Shown here piece after piece: positions 18,238 to 24,962 of a DNA stretch of 43,678 nt. Location of the stretch: NCBI GenBank assembly GCA_015232405.1, contig JADFZS010000034.1, positions 1 through 43,678 on the forward strand, read 5' to 3'. The translations under genes were made by a program, and so were the position numbers. The notes under the pieces are model-generated. The model saw only the letters and a program-made list of their open reading frames with translations, searched no databases and was not told where the DNA came from. Position 1 is the first letter of the stretch. Each line of letters opens with the position of its first letter. This DNA is from Magnetococcales bacterium (GTDB taxonomy: Bacteria > Pseudomonadota > Magnetococcia > Magnetococcales > JADFYX01).

Positions 18238-18479
18238 CTATCCTAACTGTTTAATAATTGACCTTGAAAAAGCATAGAGTAACAGTTGGTGAAGATTACT
18301 GATAGGCTTGGTTGTGGGCTTTGTTATGAAGATGATTTGATATTAGTTTATCTAGTATAAATAAATTTTTTTATTGTATTAATAAGCAAACTAAATGAGT
18401 ATTGGTGCTATTTTGGACAGCCAGTTTATACAAAAAAGCAAAAATATCGTTCAATTATTTGTAACTAAAAGGTAAATTT

Positions 18480-19754
18480 ATGAAACTAGAGACTATAGCC
18501 ATCCATGGAGGATACTCCCCAGAACCCACAACCAAAGCGGTAGCAGTTCCAATTTATCAAACCACATCCTATGCCTTTGATGATACCCAACACGGAGCAG
18601 ACCTTTTTGATCTTAAGGTGGTTGGCAATATTTATACTCGGATAATGAATCCAACTACCGATGTATTGGAGCAGCGAGTTGCAGCTATGGAAGGTGGGGT
18701 AGGGGGGCTTGCCATGGCTTCCGGTATGGCTGCTATAACGGCTTCCATCCAGGCTATTACCAAGACTGGCGATAACATTATCAGTGTAAGCCAGCTTTAT
18801 GGTGGAACATATAATCTATTTGCCCACACATTTCCATTGCAGGGAATTGAAGTACGCTTTGCCCCCGGTGATGAGATTGATAAAATTGAGTCCAAAATTG
18901 ATGATAAAACCCGGGCAATTTTTTGTGAATCAATCGGTAATCCTGCTGGTAATGTGGCAGACTTAGCGGCACTATCACGTGTAGCCAAAAAGGCCGGAGT
19001 ACCCCTTATAGTTGATAATACCGTACCTTCCCCGTATCTTTGTCGCCCATTTGAATTTGGGGCTGATATTGTTATTCACTCTCTTACCAAATATATGGGA
19101 GGTCACGGAACCTCAATTGGTGGTATCATCGTTGATTCCGGCAAATTTGATTGGAAGAAAAATGGCGACCGCTTCCCCATGATGGTCACTCCTGACCCCT
19201 CATATCATGGTGTGGTATATGTAGATGCTTTTGGCCCTGCGGCGTTTATAGGACGCTGTAGAGTTGTGCCTTTGCGTAATATGGGGGCAGCAATATCACC
19301 ATTTAATGTGTTTCAAATACTGCAAGGTATCGAAACCCTGCCTCTACGAATGGACCGCCATTGTGAAAATGCACTAACTGTCGCCAAAAAGTTAAAAGAG
19401 CATCCACAAGTACAATGGGTTAACTATCCCGGTTTAGAAGATAGCCCCTATGAACCTTTGACAAAAAAACAGATGGCTGGCAAGGGTTCTGGACTTCTCT
19501 GTTTTGGTATTAAAGGTGGGCTTAAGGCGGGAGCAAAATTTATTGATGCCTTAAAATTGATAACAAGATTGGTCAATATCGGTGATGCAAAATCACTTGC
19601 TTGTCACCCTGCAACCACTACCCATAGACAGTTGAACCATGAAGAGTTGATCGCAGCTGGTGTTTCTGAAGATATGGTAAGGCTATCCATAGGAATTGAG
19701 CATATTGATGATTTGATGGAAGATATCAATCAAGCTCTAGTAGCTGCTAGCTGA
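18480..19754 (+). CDS. metY: O-acetylhomoserine sulfhydrylase (MetY)
   Basis: A Cys/Met-metabolism PLP enzyme of 424 residues; the greater length distinguishes MetY from MetB/MetC (about 380-400). Motifs are ETIAIHGGY, VPIYQTTSYAFDD, YTRIMNPTTDVLEQRVAAME, LIVDNTVPSPYLCRPFE and SLTKYMGGHGTSIGG with Schiff-base Lys204. The C-terminus has TRLVNIGDAKSLACHPATTTH, typical of MetY, and LSIGIEH. It makes homocysteine directly from O-acetylhomoserine and sulfide. The ribosome site is AAAGG. The 242-bp upstream region was inspected for SAM riboswitches and none was recognised. metF, 15 kb away, supplies methyltetrahydrofolate for the next step. Confidence 0.93.
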   Translation: MKLETIAIHGGYSPEPTTKAVAVPIYQTTSYAFDDTQHGADLFDLKVVGNIYTRIMNPTTDVLEQRVAAMEGGVGGLAMASGMAAITASIQAITKTGDNIISVSQLYGGTYNLFAHTFPLQGIEVRFAPGDEIDKIESKIDDKTRAIFCESIGNPAGNVADLAALSRVAKKAGVPLIVDNTVPSPYLCRPFEFGADIVIHSLTKYMGGHGTSIGGIIVDSGKFDWKKNGDRFPMMVTPDPSYHGVVYVDAFGPAAFIGRCRVVPLRNMGAAISPFNVFQILQGIETLPLRMDRHCENALTVAKKLKEHPQVQWVNYPGLEDSPYEPLTKKQMAGKGSGLLCFGIKGGLKAGAKFIDALKLITRLVNIGDAKSLACHPATTTHRQLNHEELIAAGVSEDMVRLSIGIEHIDDLMEDINQALVAAS

Positions 19755-19772
19755 CAGTAGCGCATACAACAA

Positions 19773-19825
19773 TGGCCTATATCCCACTTAAAAAGGAACA
19801 AACTCCTTTTTGTGGGGTTAGGCCA
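19773..19825. other. Long hairpin after metY, without a U-tract
   Basis: TGGCCTA...TCCCAC...AAAAAGGA pairs with TCCTTTTT...GTGGGG...TAGGCCA around a six-base loop (ACAAAC), over 53 bp. On the plus strand it is followed by TAAAAAAA, so there is no canonical U-tract; on the minus strand the U-run precedes the stem. It sits between the convergent metY and the 68-residue gene. It may act as a shared 3' stabilising stem or a factor-dependent terminator. Confidence 0.55.
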
Positions 19826-19968
19826 TAAAAAAACTATCACAAGTTTTATTAAATGCAGCTTGGGTACAAGTTGAAAGCCAACTCTGTTGTTACAACGTAT
19901 TAAGTCTCACGTTTAACCCAGCTACTTCTTATACTGTTTTTAAAAAGTATACCTTACTCGTATTAGCA

Positions 19969-20175
19969 TTAACTGCTAAGTTGAGCGCTACGTCCGATCA
20001 TCATTCCGGAGCCTTTAAGCATATCCATAACCAAAACTACAGGACCATACTCAGGATGGTTGGCAGTTTGTGTTGAAAAACCGTTGCGAACATCTCTTTT
20101 TCCCAAACGTTTTTGAGGTCCAAGAGCGTTAACCAGAGTCTCATAGTCAGCAGTAGTAATTTGAATGTTTTCCAT
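19969..20175 (-). CDS. Hypothetical protein, 68 residues
   Basis: The ATG at 20175 has GGGGA about nine bases upstream and is preferred over the in-frame GTG at 20190. The product begins MENIQITTADYETLVNALGP and has a basic centre (QKRLGKRDVRNGF) and a Gly/Met-rich end (LVMDMLKGSGMMIGRSAQ). It is probably a small soluble alpha/beta protein; no membrane segment, Cys motif or recognisable domain. Upstream, a perfect 10-bp palindrome AGGTTAACCT (20222-20231) could be an operator. Function unknown. Confidence 0.65.
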   Translation of the reverse strand: MENIQITTADYETLVNALGPQKRLGKRDVRNGFSTQTANHPEYGPVVLVMDMLKGSGMMIGRSAQLSS

Positions 20176-20392
20176 ATTAATTTTCCCCACAAATAAAAAT
20201 TAGTAATGTTCAACGATTATGAGGTTAACCTAATAAAGATGAAAAATGCAATATAAAAATCAAAAATTCCTGCTTGCCATAAACTCAGTTTATATAAGAA
20301 TATCGTAATATTATGATTGGTAGTGCCTTGATATGTTAAAAACAATAAATAAAACAAGTATATAAGTATGGTTTAGTTAAAGTAAGGTACAT

Positions 20393-20456
20393 TGAATATC
20401 ATGGTTTGTCAGCGAAAAAAAAATTGCATTTTTTTTTCAGTCGACCATGATATTCA
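20393..20456. other. Inverted repeat with 13-bp arms enclosing an A9/T9 inner stem
   Basis: TGAATATCATGGT (20393-20405) and its exact complement (20444-20456) flank GAAAAAAAAA and TTTTTTTTTC, which pair with each other around TTGCA. Between outer and inner stems the bases do not pair, giving a symmetric internal bulge. It lies in the 550-bp gap between two divergent genes, about 190 bp before the phasin promoter. No coding role; possibly a cruciform or protein-binding site. Confidence 0.7.
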
Positions 20457-20642
20457 CATATAGTTATATCTATTCCCATTGGCGATCACAAAACCAGCAT
20501 GGAAAAATTCAAAAAATATTTGCAGAAATCGTGTTTTTTTTATTGGTTTTGTAACTGCATGATATAATAGAAAAAAACCTGCAAAATAAAAATCTTTTTT
20601 CTTGAAATTAACGAAAATTATACTGCACTGCAAAAAAACTTC

Positions 20643-20702
20643 TTGACACAGTAGGCAAACATGTTATGCTGCACCGCATCAATTGCTGCGGTGCAGCATA
20701 AC
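20643..20702 (+). promoter_or_regulatory. Phasin promoter with overlapping operator-like dyad (PhaR-like)
   Basis: TTGACA (20643-20648), a 16-bp spacer and TATGCT (20665-20670) form a good sigma-70 promoter. A perfect 16-bp inverted repeat (GTTATGCTGCACCGCA at 20663-20678, complement at 20687-20702) covers the -10 and the expected start site. It contains CTGCGGTGCAG, matching the CTGC-N3-GCAG type of TGC-rich site described for the PHA repressor PhaR. More TGCA-rich sequence (CTGCACTGCA) lies just upstream near 20624. PhaR releases DNA when it binds PHA granules, which would induce the phasin. phaR itself is not in the window. Confidence 0.6.
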
Positions 20703-20726
20703 AATACACGGACTGGAGCATGACTA

Positions 20727-21083
20727 ATGAATAATCAAGTAGCTGAAAATATTACAGAAATGACAAACAAGATGATTGGTACTTTGACAACTTTGCAAAA
20801 TATCAATACTGAAGCGGTAAAAAGCCTAACCGAAAAGCAGTTTAGCATTGTTGAGGGTTTGATCTCAAGTAGTACTAAGCAGCTAGAAGAGCTTTCTACT
20901 GTTAAAAGCCCGGAAGAGGTGATCTCTGCCCAGAGCAAGATTGTTGGTGAAGTAGGTGAGACCATGCTGAGTCAGATCAAAGAGAACATTGAGATTCTCA
21001 ACGAGAGCCGCGCAAAAATGGAGGCTCTGGTATCTAAAGAGGTTAACGAGTTTATTGAAAAGGCTAAAAACGTTGCCCCATAA
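20727..21083 (+). CDS. Phasin-family protein (PHA granule-associated)
   Basis: A 118-residue all-helical protein of the PF09361-like phasin type: no Cys, few Pro, and heptad-rich amphipathic helices. Recognisable parts are EMTNKMIGTLTTLQNINTEA, FSIVEGLISSSTKQLEELS, the family-typical SPEEVISAQSKIVGEVGETM and the C-terminal NEFIEKAKNVAP. Phasins coat polyhydroxyalkanoate granules and control their size and number. The start at 20727 is fixed by GGAG nine bases upstream; an earlier ATG stops after four codons. It has its own promoter/operator and terminator, so it is a stand-alone regulated unit. No PHA synthase gene is in view. Confidence 0.85.
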   Translation: MNNQVAENITEMTNKMIGTLTTLQNINTEAVKSLTEKQFSIVEGLISSSTKQLEELSTVKSPEEVISAQSKIVGEVGETMLSQIKENIEILNESRAKMEALVSKEVNEFIEKAKNVAP

Positions 21084-21101
21084 ATTTTTTAGCACAAAAT
21101 A

Positions 21102-21162
21102 GGAGAGGGGGTCTGTAATTGAGCATTTGGGCCATTTAGCAAAAACCCTCTCCCATTTTTTT
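21102..21162 (+). terminator. Rho-independent terminator after the phasin gene
   Basis: GGAGAGGG pairs with CCCTCTCC across a loop of about 35 bases and is followed by CATTTTTTTTT. It lies 18 bp after the phasin stop and ends that single-gene transcript. Confidence 0.75.
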
Positions 21163-21223
21163 TTACCATTTTAATGTGTCAGTTGTTACATCTTAACATA
21201 TTTATATGGTGGTTGGTGGCATA

Positions 21224-21395
21224 TTAAACCTAGAAACAGCAGTTGTCAGCACGCACCTGACGCAACCTATTGATTCATCTGGCATAACAGAGCAAAGTCT
21301 CATCACCAATAAGGTGACTTCGATTTGCTCTGTTACACCAGCTAAACCAATATTTTACGCCATGTACGCACCGCCAACCGCCGTTTCTAGGTTAA
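21224..21395 (-). repeat. 172-bp TTAA-flanked hairpin repeat, full copy
   Basis: This is a full-length copy, with TTAA at both ends and imperfect 25-bp terminal inverted repeats (AGAAACAGCAGTTGTCAGCA against AGAAACGGCGGTTGGCGGTG). It is nearly identical to the copy at 24294-24465 but in the opposite orientation. The strand that folds best as RNA here is the minus strand, where arm differences become G-U pairs. It lies 35 bp before the ArsR start, so it separates that gene from any older promoter. It has no coding capacity. Confidence 0.88.
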
Positions 21396-21430
21396 ATTAT
21401 TGAATTTGTTCCCAAGGAGGAGCTAATAAC

Positions 21431-21727
21431 ATGGATTGTGAGATTAATGATGCTAACTTAGATAGGATGGCTCGTTGTTTTAAAGTTATGGCGCACCCGC
21501 TACGTTTAAAGATATTAACTGCAATCCATAACCAAGAGCTAAATGTCAGCGAGTTGGTAGCACAGGTAGGTTCTTCTCAATCAAATATCTCTCAACATCT
21601 AAGCTTGCTGCGTGACAAAGACATACTTTTTTCCAAGCGCAAGGCCAATAAAGTCTATTACAGCCTTGGACGTTGCAACGTTGCAGAGCTGCTGACACTT
21701 ACCAATGGTATGTTTATTGAGAAATAG
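21431..21727 (+). CDS. ArsR-family winged-helix transcriptional regulator
   Basis: A 98-residue regulator with the ArsR core: FKVMAHPLRLKILTAIHNQE, LNVSELVAQVGSSQSNISQH (recognition helix), LSLLRDKDILFSKRKANKVYY (wing). The classical metal box (CVC at the recognition helix) is absent (NVSEL instead). Two Cys lie near the N-terminus (positions 3 and 16) and one near residue 77, so it may sense a redox signal or another ligand rather than arsenite. A strong ribosome site (AAGGAGGAG) precedes it. The hairpin repeat is immediately upstream and a REP pair follows. No obvious target operon is adjacent. Confidence 0.9.
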   Translation: MDCEINDANLDRMARCFKVMAHPLRLKILTAIHNQELNVSELVAQVGSSQSNISQHLSLLRDKDILFSKRKANKVYYSLGRCNVAELLTLTNGMFIEK

Positions 21728-21788
21728 CCGATGTTGTTTGGTTAAAATATGAAATTTTGGCTGTTTTAAATAAAAGTATAATCGGATA

Positions 21789-21857
21789 CTGTAGGGGTGA
21801 GCCTGCTGATAACACGATCTGCCTTCCCCACAAAGGTTTGCAGGCAAGCCCCTACAG
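21789..21857. repeat. REP-type inverted repeat (GTAGGGG family), second cluster
   Basis: CTGTAGGGGTGAGCCTGCTG faces the complement of CTGTAGGGGCTTGCCTGCAA across about 30 bases, the same design as the element at 4344-4408. It lies 62 bp after the ArsR gene and may serve as its 3' stem. Confidence 0.75.
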
Positions 21858-21952
21858 TTAACACAAAAAATCCCCATCAATTGAATTTTTATCAACTGAT
21901 TAAAAAAAGTGTTGTTCCCAACACTCTATTTTCTTGCATCAAAAAGATTTTT

Positions 21953-22108
21953 TTAAGATTTGTTAACCTTGCGCAGGGTAGCTGCGTTTCGTTCCGATAG
22001 TTGTGTTGTAAACTCAAACATACTCTTTTCAATAATCTTTATTCTCTTCTCTAGCTCGGCAATGCGCTCATTTTTACTCTTATTTGATTTTTTTGTTTTC
22101 TTGGCCAT
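21953..22108 (-). CDS. Micro-ORF, 51 residues, lysine-rich with coiled-coil segment
   Basis: The ATG at 22108 is preceded by AGGGG about eight bases upstream and the frame closes with TAA at 21953-21955. The product has a strongly basic head (MAKKTKKSNKSKN), then ERIAELEKRIKIIEKSMFEF with heptad spacing, and a polar tail (RNAATLRKVNKS). The mix of basic tail and short coiled coil suggests a nucleic-acid- or partner-binding helix, but no family is recognised. It follows another micro-ORF on the same strand by 139 bp and lies near the phasin and ArsR genes. Length and ribosome site make it a credible gene. Confidence 0.6.
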   Translation of the reverse strand: MAKKTKKSNKSKNERIAELEKRIKIIEKSMFEFTTQLSERNAATLRKVNKS

Positions 22109-22247
22109 GGCTTGCCCCTAATTAAGTTGATGCTATAAAAAGTAGATATAAGCTCTATTTCGTTTGCTAAAGCAGACATCATACAAAAAAAAAATACAAA
22201 AGAGTATCTATTTAAACATAGCAGTACCTGTTTTTAATATGACACTA

Positions 22248-22400
22248 CTACCGTGGAATATTGATAAGGTGGTGTAGAACGAATGCAACAAAAGCCATTG
22301 GAGGGGCATTTCTAAAGAACAATCTTGAAATCTTATGAAACAACTCTATAGAGGCTCTATCAGTTTGTTGGCGGAAATGGTTTGGTGTGGTTGTAGTCAT
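22248..22400 (-). CDS. Micro-ORF, 50 residues, amphipathic C-terminal helix
   Basis: It starts at ATG 22400 behind one of the best ribosome sites in the window (TTAGGAGAAAACC-ATG) and stops with TAG at 22248-22250. The product begins MTTTTPNHFRQQTDRASIEL, continues with the basic helix FHKISRLFFR and ends in the hydrophobic NAPPMAFVAFVLHHLINIPR. The last 20 residues could associate with a membrane or granule surface. I recognise no family. It lies upstream of the 51-residue micro-ORF on the same strand. Confidence 0.6.
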   Translation of the reverse strand: MTTTTPNHFRQQTDRASIELFHKISRLFFRNAPPMAFVAFVLHHLINIPR

Positions 22401-22890
22401 GGTTTTCTCCTAATTATTAAAATATTCTGGGGCTTAGACAGGGCTTTTTGCATTTGGTTTCGTACAATTTGAAATAATTTTCTAACTATTTTTGCCTCAA
22501 TAAACATCAATCACAGCTAAAATGACTATTTTTTGACGACAAGATGTTTTTGACAGTTTTGGGGTCAAAATAGTGATAGTCATGTCTGTGTTGTCACTTT
22601 GCCGTTATTGTTGCCAGGCTATTGGATTTAGATGATATTTTGTCTTTATCATTATGTGGTAGTTGTCTGTTAAAAGCTGTAAATTATTGTAAAAACAGAT
22701 AAAAATCATGTATGGGTAGTGGTGTTGAAGGGGTTGTTTACTAGAAAAAATCAAGAAAATCATAGGTTAATATTAATGAAATCCAGGAAGGAAATCATAG
22801 GTTGCGATAATGGTATGTTCCTTGCTTACGTTATTATACGAAACGTAAGTCACAATATTTATACTGAGTTGGAGCATAAAGGAGCATAAA
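22401..22890. other. 490-bp intergenic region with a dyad before the coiled-coil gene
   Basis: No gene is seen. CTTACGTT (22825-22832) and AACGTAAG (22842-22849) form an 8-bp inverted repeat around ATTATACGA, which may overlap the -10 of the next gene and act as an operator. A short direct repeat of AAATCATAGGTT occurs around 22757 and 22792. The ribosome site GGAGCATAAA is present twice in tandem just before the ATG at 22891. Confidence 0.45.
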
Positions 22891-23355
22891 ATGGATAAAA
22901 CCCTCGTCAAAATTTTGAATATGGCCACTTCTAGCTCTTTTGAAGAGAGCAATATAGCAATAGAGCAGGCTTATAGAATGATGAAAAAACAGGGTAAAGG
23001 GATTGAGGATATTCAGTTTAACAGTCTGTACAATGGTAATTTGGTAGCAATAAAAATGATCGCACGTTTTGCCCATGAGCATACCGAGCAAAAAGATCGT
23101 GGCGAATATATAAATAATTGGGCCTCCAGTGTTTATGGTTCCCAAAATGGTGATACTGTTCTAAATGAGCTATCTTTAAAAAACTCAAAGAATTCCCGGT
23201 TGGAGTCAGAGCTTGAAAGCCTTAGAGACTCCCTAAAACAGAGCCAGGAAAAACTGCTGAAAGAGCAGCAAAATGTAAAAAAATATATTAATCTGTTCAG
23301 GAAAAAACATGGGGAGTGTATGGAGTTGTTGGAAAAAGTTGAAACTTCTCGTTAA
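22891..23355 (+). CDS. Small protein with DUF2786-like N-terminus and coiled-coil tail
   Basis: A 154-residue soluble protein. The first 40 residues (DKTLVKILNMATSSSFEESN, then AIEQAYRMMKKQGKGIEDIQ) resemble the helical N-terminal part of DUF2786-type proteins (KILKLLALA...NEAE.A...A..LM...GL), a weak match made by eye. From about residue 95, SRLESELESLRDSLKQSQEK and the following 30 residues form a long coiled coil. The ATG at 22891 has a duplicated ribosome site (GGAGCATAAA twice). It may oligomerise and act as a regulator or scaffold. It is monocistronic, followed by DUF1330 after 102 bp. Function unknown. Confidence 0.75.
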   Translation: MDKTLVKILNMATSSSFEESNIAIEQAYRMMKKQGKGIEDIQFNSLYNGNLVAIKMIARFAHEHTEQKDRGEYINNWASSVYGSQNGDTVLNELSLKNSKNSRLESELESLRDSLKQSQEKLLKEQQNVKKYINLFRKKHGECMELLEKVETSR

Positions 23356-23457
23356 TCAGTTATGTTGGCAGTTTAAATTGCCAGTTTACCTAACAAAATA
23401 AGTTGGTGGACTAGTGGTGGATAGCTTGAGTTTTACTTTTTTGATAACAGGTTTTTT

Positions 23458-23745
23458 ATGTCGGCATATCTAGTAGGCCATATAACTGTACATGATAAAC
23501 CCTTATGGAACCGTTATGTTGCTGGGGTGGCGGAATCGTTGCTGCCTTATAAGGCAGAGCTACTTTTCCGGGGGGAAAAAGTAAAGGTCTTGGCAGGCAG
23601 CCATGACAGGCAAAATGTAGTTGTTATTCGTTTTACAGATATGCAAACCCTTAACAGTTGGTTTGGTTCTGACACCTATCAAGCACTAATTCCCCTACGA
23701 GATTCTGCTGCGGATGTAACCCTAATCACCTACGATCAACAGTGA
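23458..23745 (+). CDS. DUF1330 family protein
   Basis: A 95-residue cytosolic protein with the dimeric alpha/beta ferredoxin-like fold of DUF1330: SAYLVGHITVHDKPLWNRYV at the N-terminus, the YKAELLFRGEKVKVLAG strand pair, NVVVIRFTDMQTLNSWFGSD and YQALIPLRDSAADVTLITYD. This is the normal family length and pattern. The biochemical role of the family is not established; it is related in fold to small monooxygenase-like dimeric barrels. The ribosome site is weak. Confidence 0.9.
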   Translation: MSAYLVGHITVHDKPLWNRYVAGVAESLLPYKAELLFRGEKVKVLAGSHDRQNVVVIRFTDMQTLNSWFGSDTYQALIPLRDSAADVTLITYDQQ

Positions 23746-23774
23746 CAACTTTTAGTCACCAATCTTTTTTTTAA

Positions 23775-24209
23775 ATGATCAAATCTACAAATGATAGCTT
23801 TTCTTCTGGTATAAAACTTCTTTTAGTTTGTCATCTATACTATATCGCTTTTTGCGCTCTCTATTTTTTAGTTGTCTATCTGCTAAATTTAATGGGAGTG
23901 GAGGTGGTGGTAGATCAGGGTGTTACTGGCATTCTGCTTTTTGTGATGATGGTAGCACCTGGAATTGTTGGTCAACTTGTTTATGTCATACCCATAACGG
24001 TCTATTTTGCCATAAAGAGGAAAAATAGAGCACTAAAAGGGATGTTTGCAGGAGCATTTATTACCGGGTTTTTAAATGTAGCTGTTATGATTATTGCTGC
24101 TTATACAACAGTTTTCTTCTCTCCTGATACCAGTAAAGTCAACCGTGTAAATCTGCCACCCCAAGCAGTTGAACAAAATATTCAAAATGTGCAAAACCAG
24201 GAAAAATAA
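23775..24209 (+). CDS. Hypothetical inner-membrane protein
   Basis: A 144-residue protein with about four hydrophobic segments: LLLVCHLYYIAFCALYFLVV (about 15-38), GVTGILLFVMMVAPGIVGQL, VYVIPITVYFAI and AGAFITGFLNVAVMIIAAYT. It has a polar C-terminal tail rich in Gln and Asn (LPPQAVEQNIQNVQNQEK) that is probably cytoplasmic or periplasmic. No conserved motif is recognised. It begins 29 bp after the DUF1330 gene, so the two may share a transcript. The ribosome site is poor and the start could lie slightly downstream. Confidence 0.7.
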   Translation: MIKSTNDSFSSGIKLLLVCHLYYIAFCALYFLVVYLLNLMGVEVVVDQGVTGILLFVMMVAPGIVGQLVYVIPITVYFAIKRKNRALKGMFAGAFITGFLNVAVMIIAAYTTVFFSPDTSKVNRVNLPPQAVEQNIQNVQNQEK

Positions 24210-24293
24210 ACGTTTTTTGCGTGATATCCCTAAGCCATTGTTTTGCCAGTCTTGCAGCTGGTTGCCACCAATTATAAACAATATTATTCTATA

Positions 24294-24465
24294 TTAACCT
24301 AGAAAAGGCGGTTGGCGGTGCGTACATGGCGTAACATATTGGTTTAGCTGGTGTAACAGAGCAAATCTAAGTCACCTTGTTGGTGATGAGACTTTGCTCT
24401 GTTATGCCAGATGAATCAATAGGTTGCGTCAGGTGCGTGCTGACAACTGCTGTTTCTTGGATTAA
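24294..24465 (+). repeat. 172-bp TTAA-flanked hairpin repeat, full copy
   Basis: Same length as the copy at 21224-21395 and close to its reverse complement, with only a handful of differences. Read on the plus strand, the two halves pair almost end to end around the loop TTGTT. I count 67 of 76 positions paired, about 14 of them G-U. Terminal TTAA occurs on both sides. It lies between the membrane-protein gene and the zinc-ribbon gene, near the edge of the restriction-modification island. Non-coding. Confidence 0.88.
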
Positions 24466-24544
24466 TGGTAATTAACTTTAGCAGCTGTTATCTTGCGACA
24501 GTGGGCAGCAATTTAGCCCGTATTTTGCATAACAATTAGTTATT

Positions 24545-24886
24545 ATGATACATCAAAATGAAATGTTGGAGAGTCAGATAAGCACTGTAAACCTAGCCAA
24601 TGATAACCTGCCTGTTACGGAGTTGTTAAGCTGTGAGCGTTGCCATGGAGAGCTTAAACATGCAACCACAAGCAAGCTTTGTGACTCTTGTGAAAAAGTT
24701 ATCCAGGTTTTAAAGCAGGTCATGCCGCAAAAAAGACAGCAAATATCGAAAAAAAAGATAATCTGCCCCGATTGCCACGGTGATAAAGGTCAGTATATGA
24801 ACCCACCAAATAGCTGTTGTGGTCAAGGTTGTTGTTATGTGACTTGTAAAACCTGCTCGGGAACCGGGAAAATAAGGGTTCTATAA
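24545..24886 (+). CDS. Zinc-ribbon protein with DnaJ-like CxxCxG repeats
   Basis: A 113-residue Cys-rich protein. Four metal-binding knuckles are visible: CERCHGEL, CDSCEK, CPDCHGDKGQY and CKTCSGTGKI, plus a CCGQGCC stretch. CxDCHGxxG and CxTCxGTGKI are the same design as the DnaJ zinc finger, so it may bind unfolded protein or nucleic acid. The N-terminal 28 residues are polar and unstructured. The start is uncertain: neither ATG at 24545 nor at 24563 has a clear ribosome site. It is isolated between the hairpin repeat and a second, minus-strand zinc-ribbon gene. Confidence 0.7.
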   Translation: MIHQNEMLESQISTVNLANDNLPVTELLSCERCHGELKHATTSKLCDSCEKVIQVLKQVMPQKRQQISKKKIICPDCHGDKGQYMNPPNSCCGQGCCYVTCKTCSGTGKIRVL

Positions 24887-24962
24887 CTTTGTTAAGCAGT
24901 GGCTACAGTAATGAGCTTGATAAAAGGTGCTGTTGGGGCTGTTTTATCAGCCTGTGGTGAAT

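Noticed and set aside
18238..18479. SAM or other riboswitch before metY
   Set aside because: The region was read for SAM-I and SAM-II-like motifs and paired stems with conserved cores; none was recognised.
21206..21403. 65-codon frame between the phasin and ArsR genes
   Set aside because: It lies almost wholly within the 172-bp hairpin repeat and has no ribosome site.
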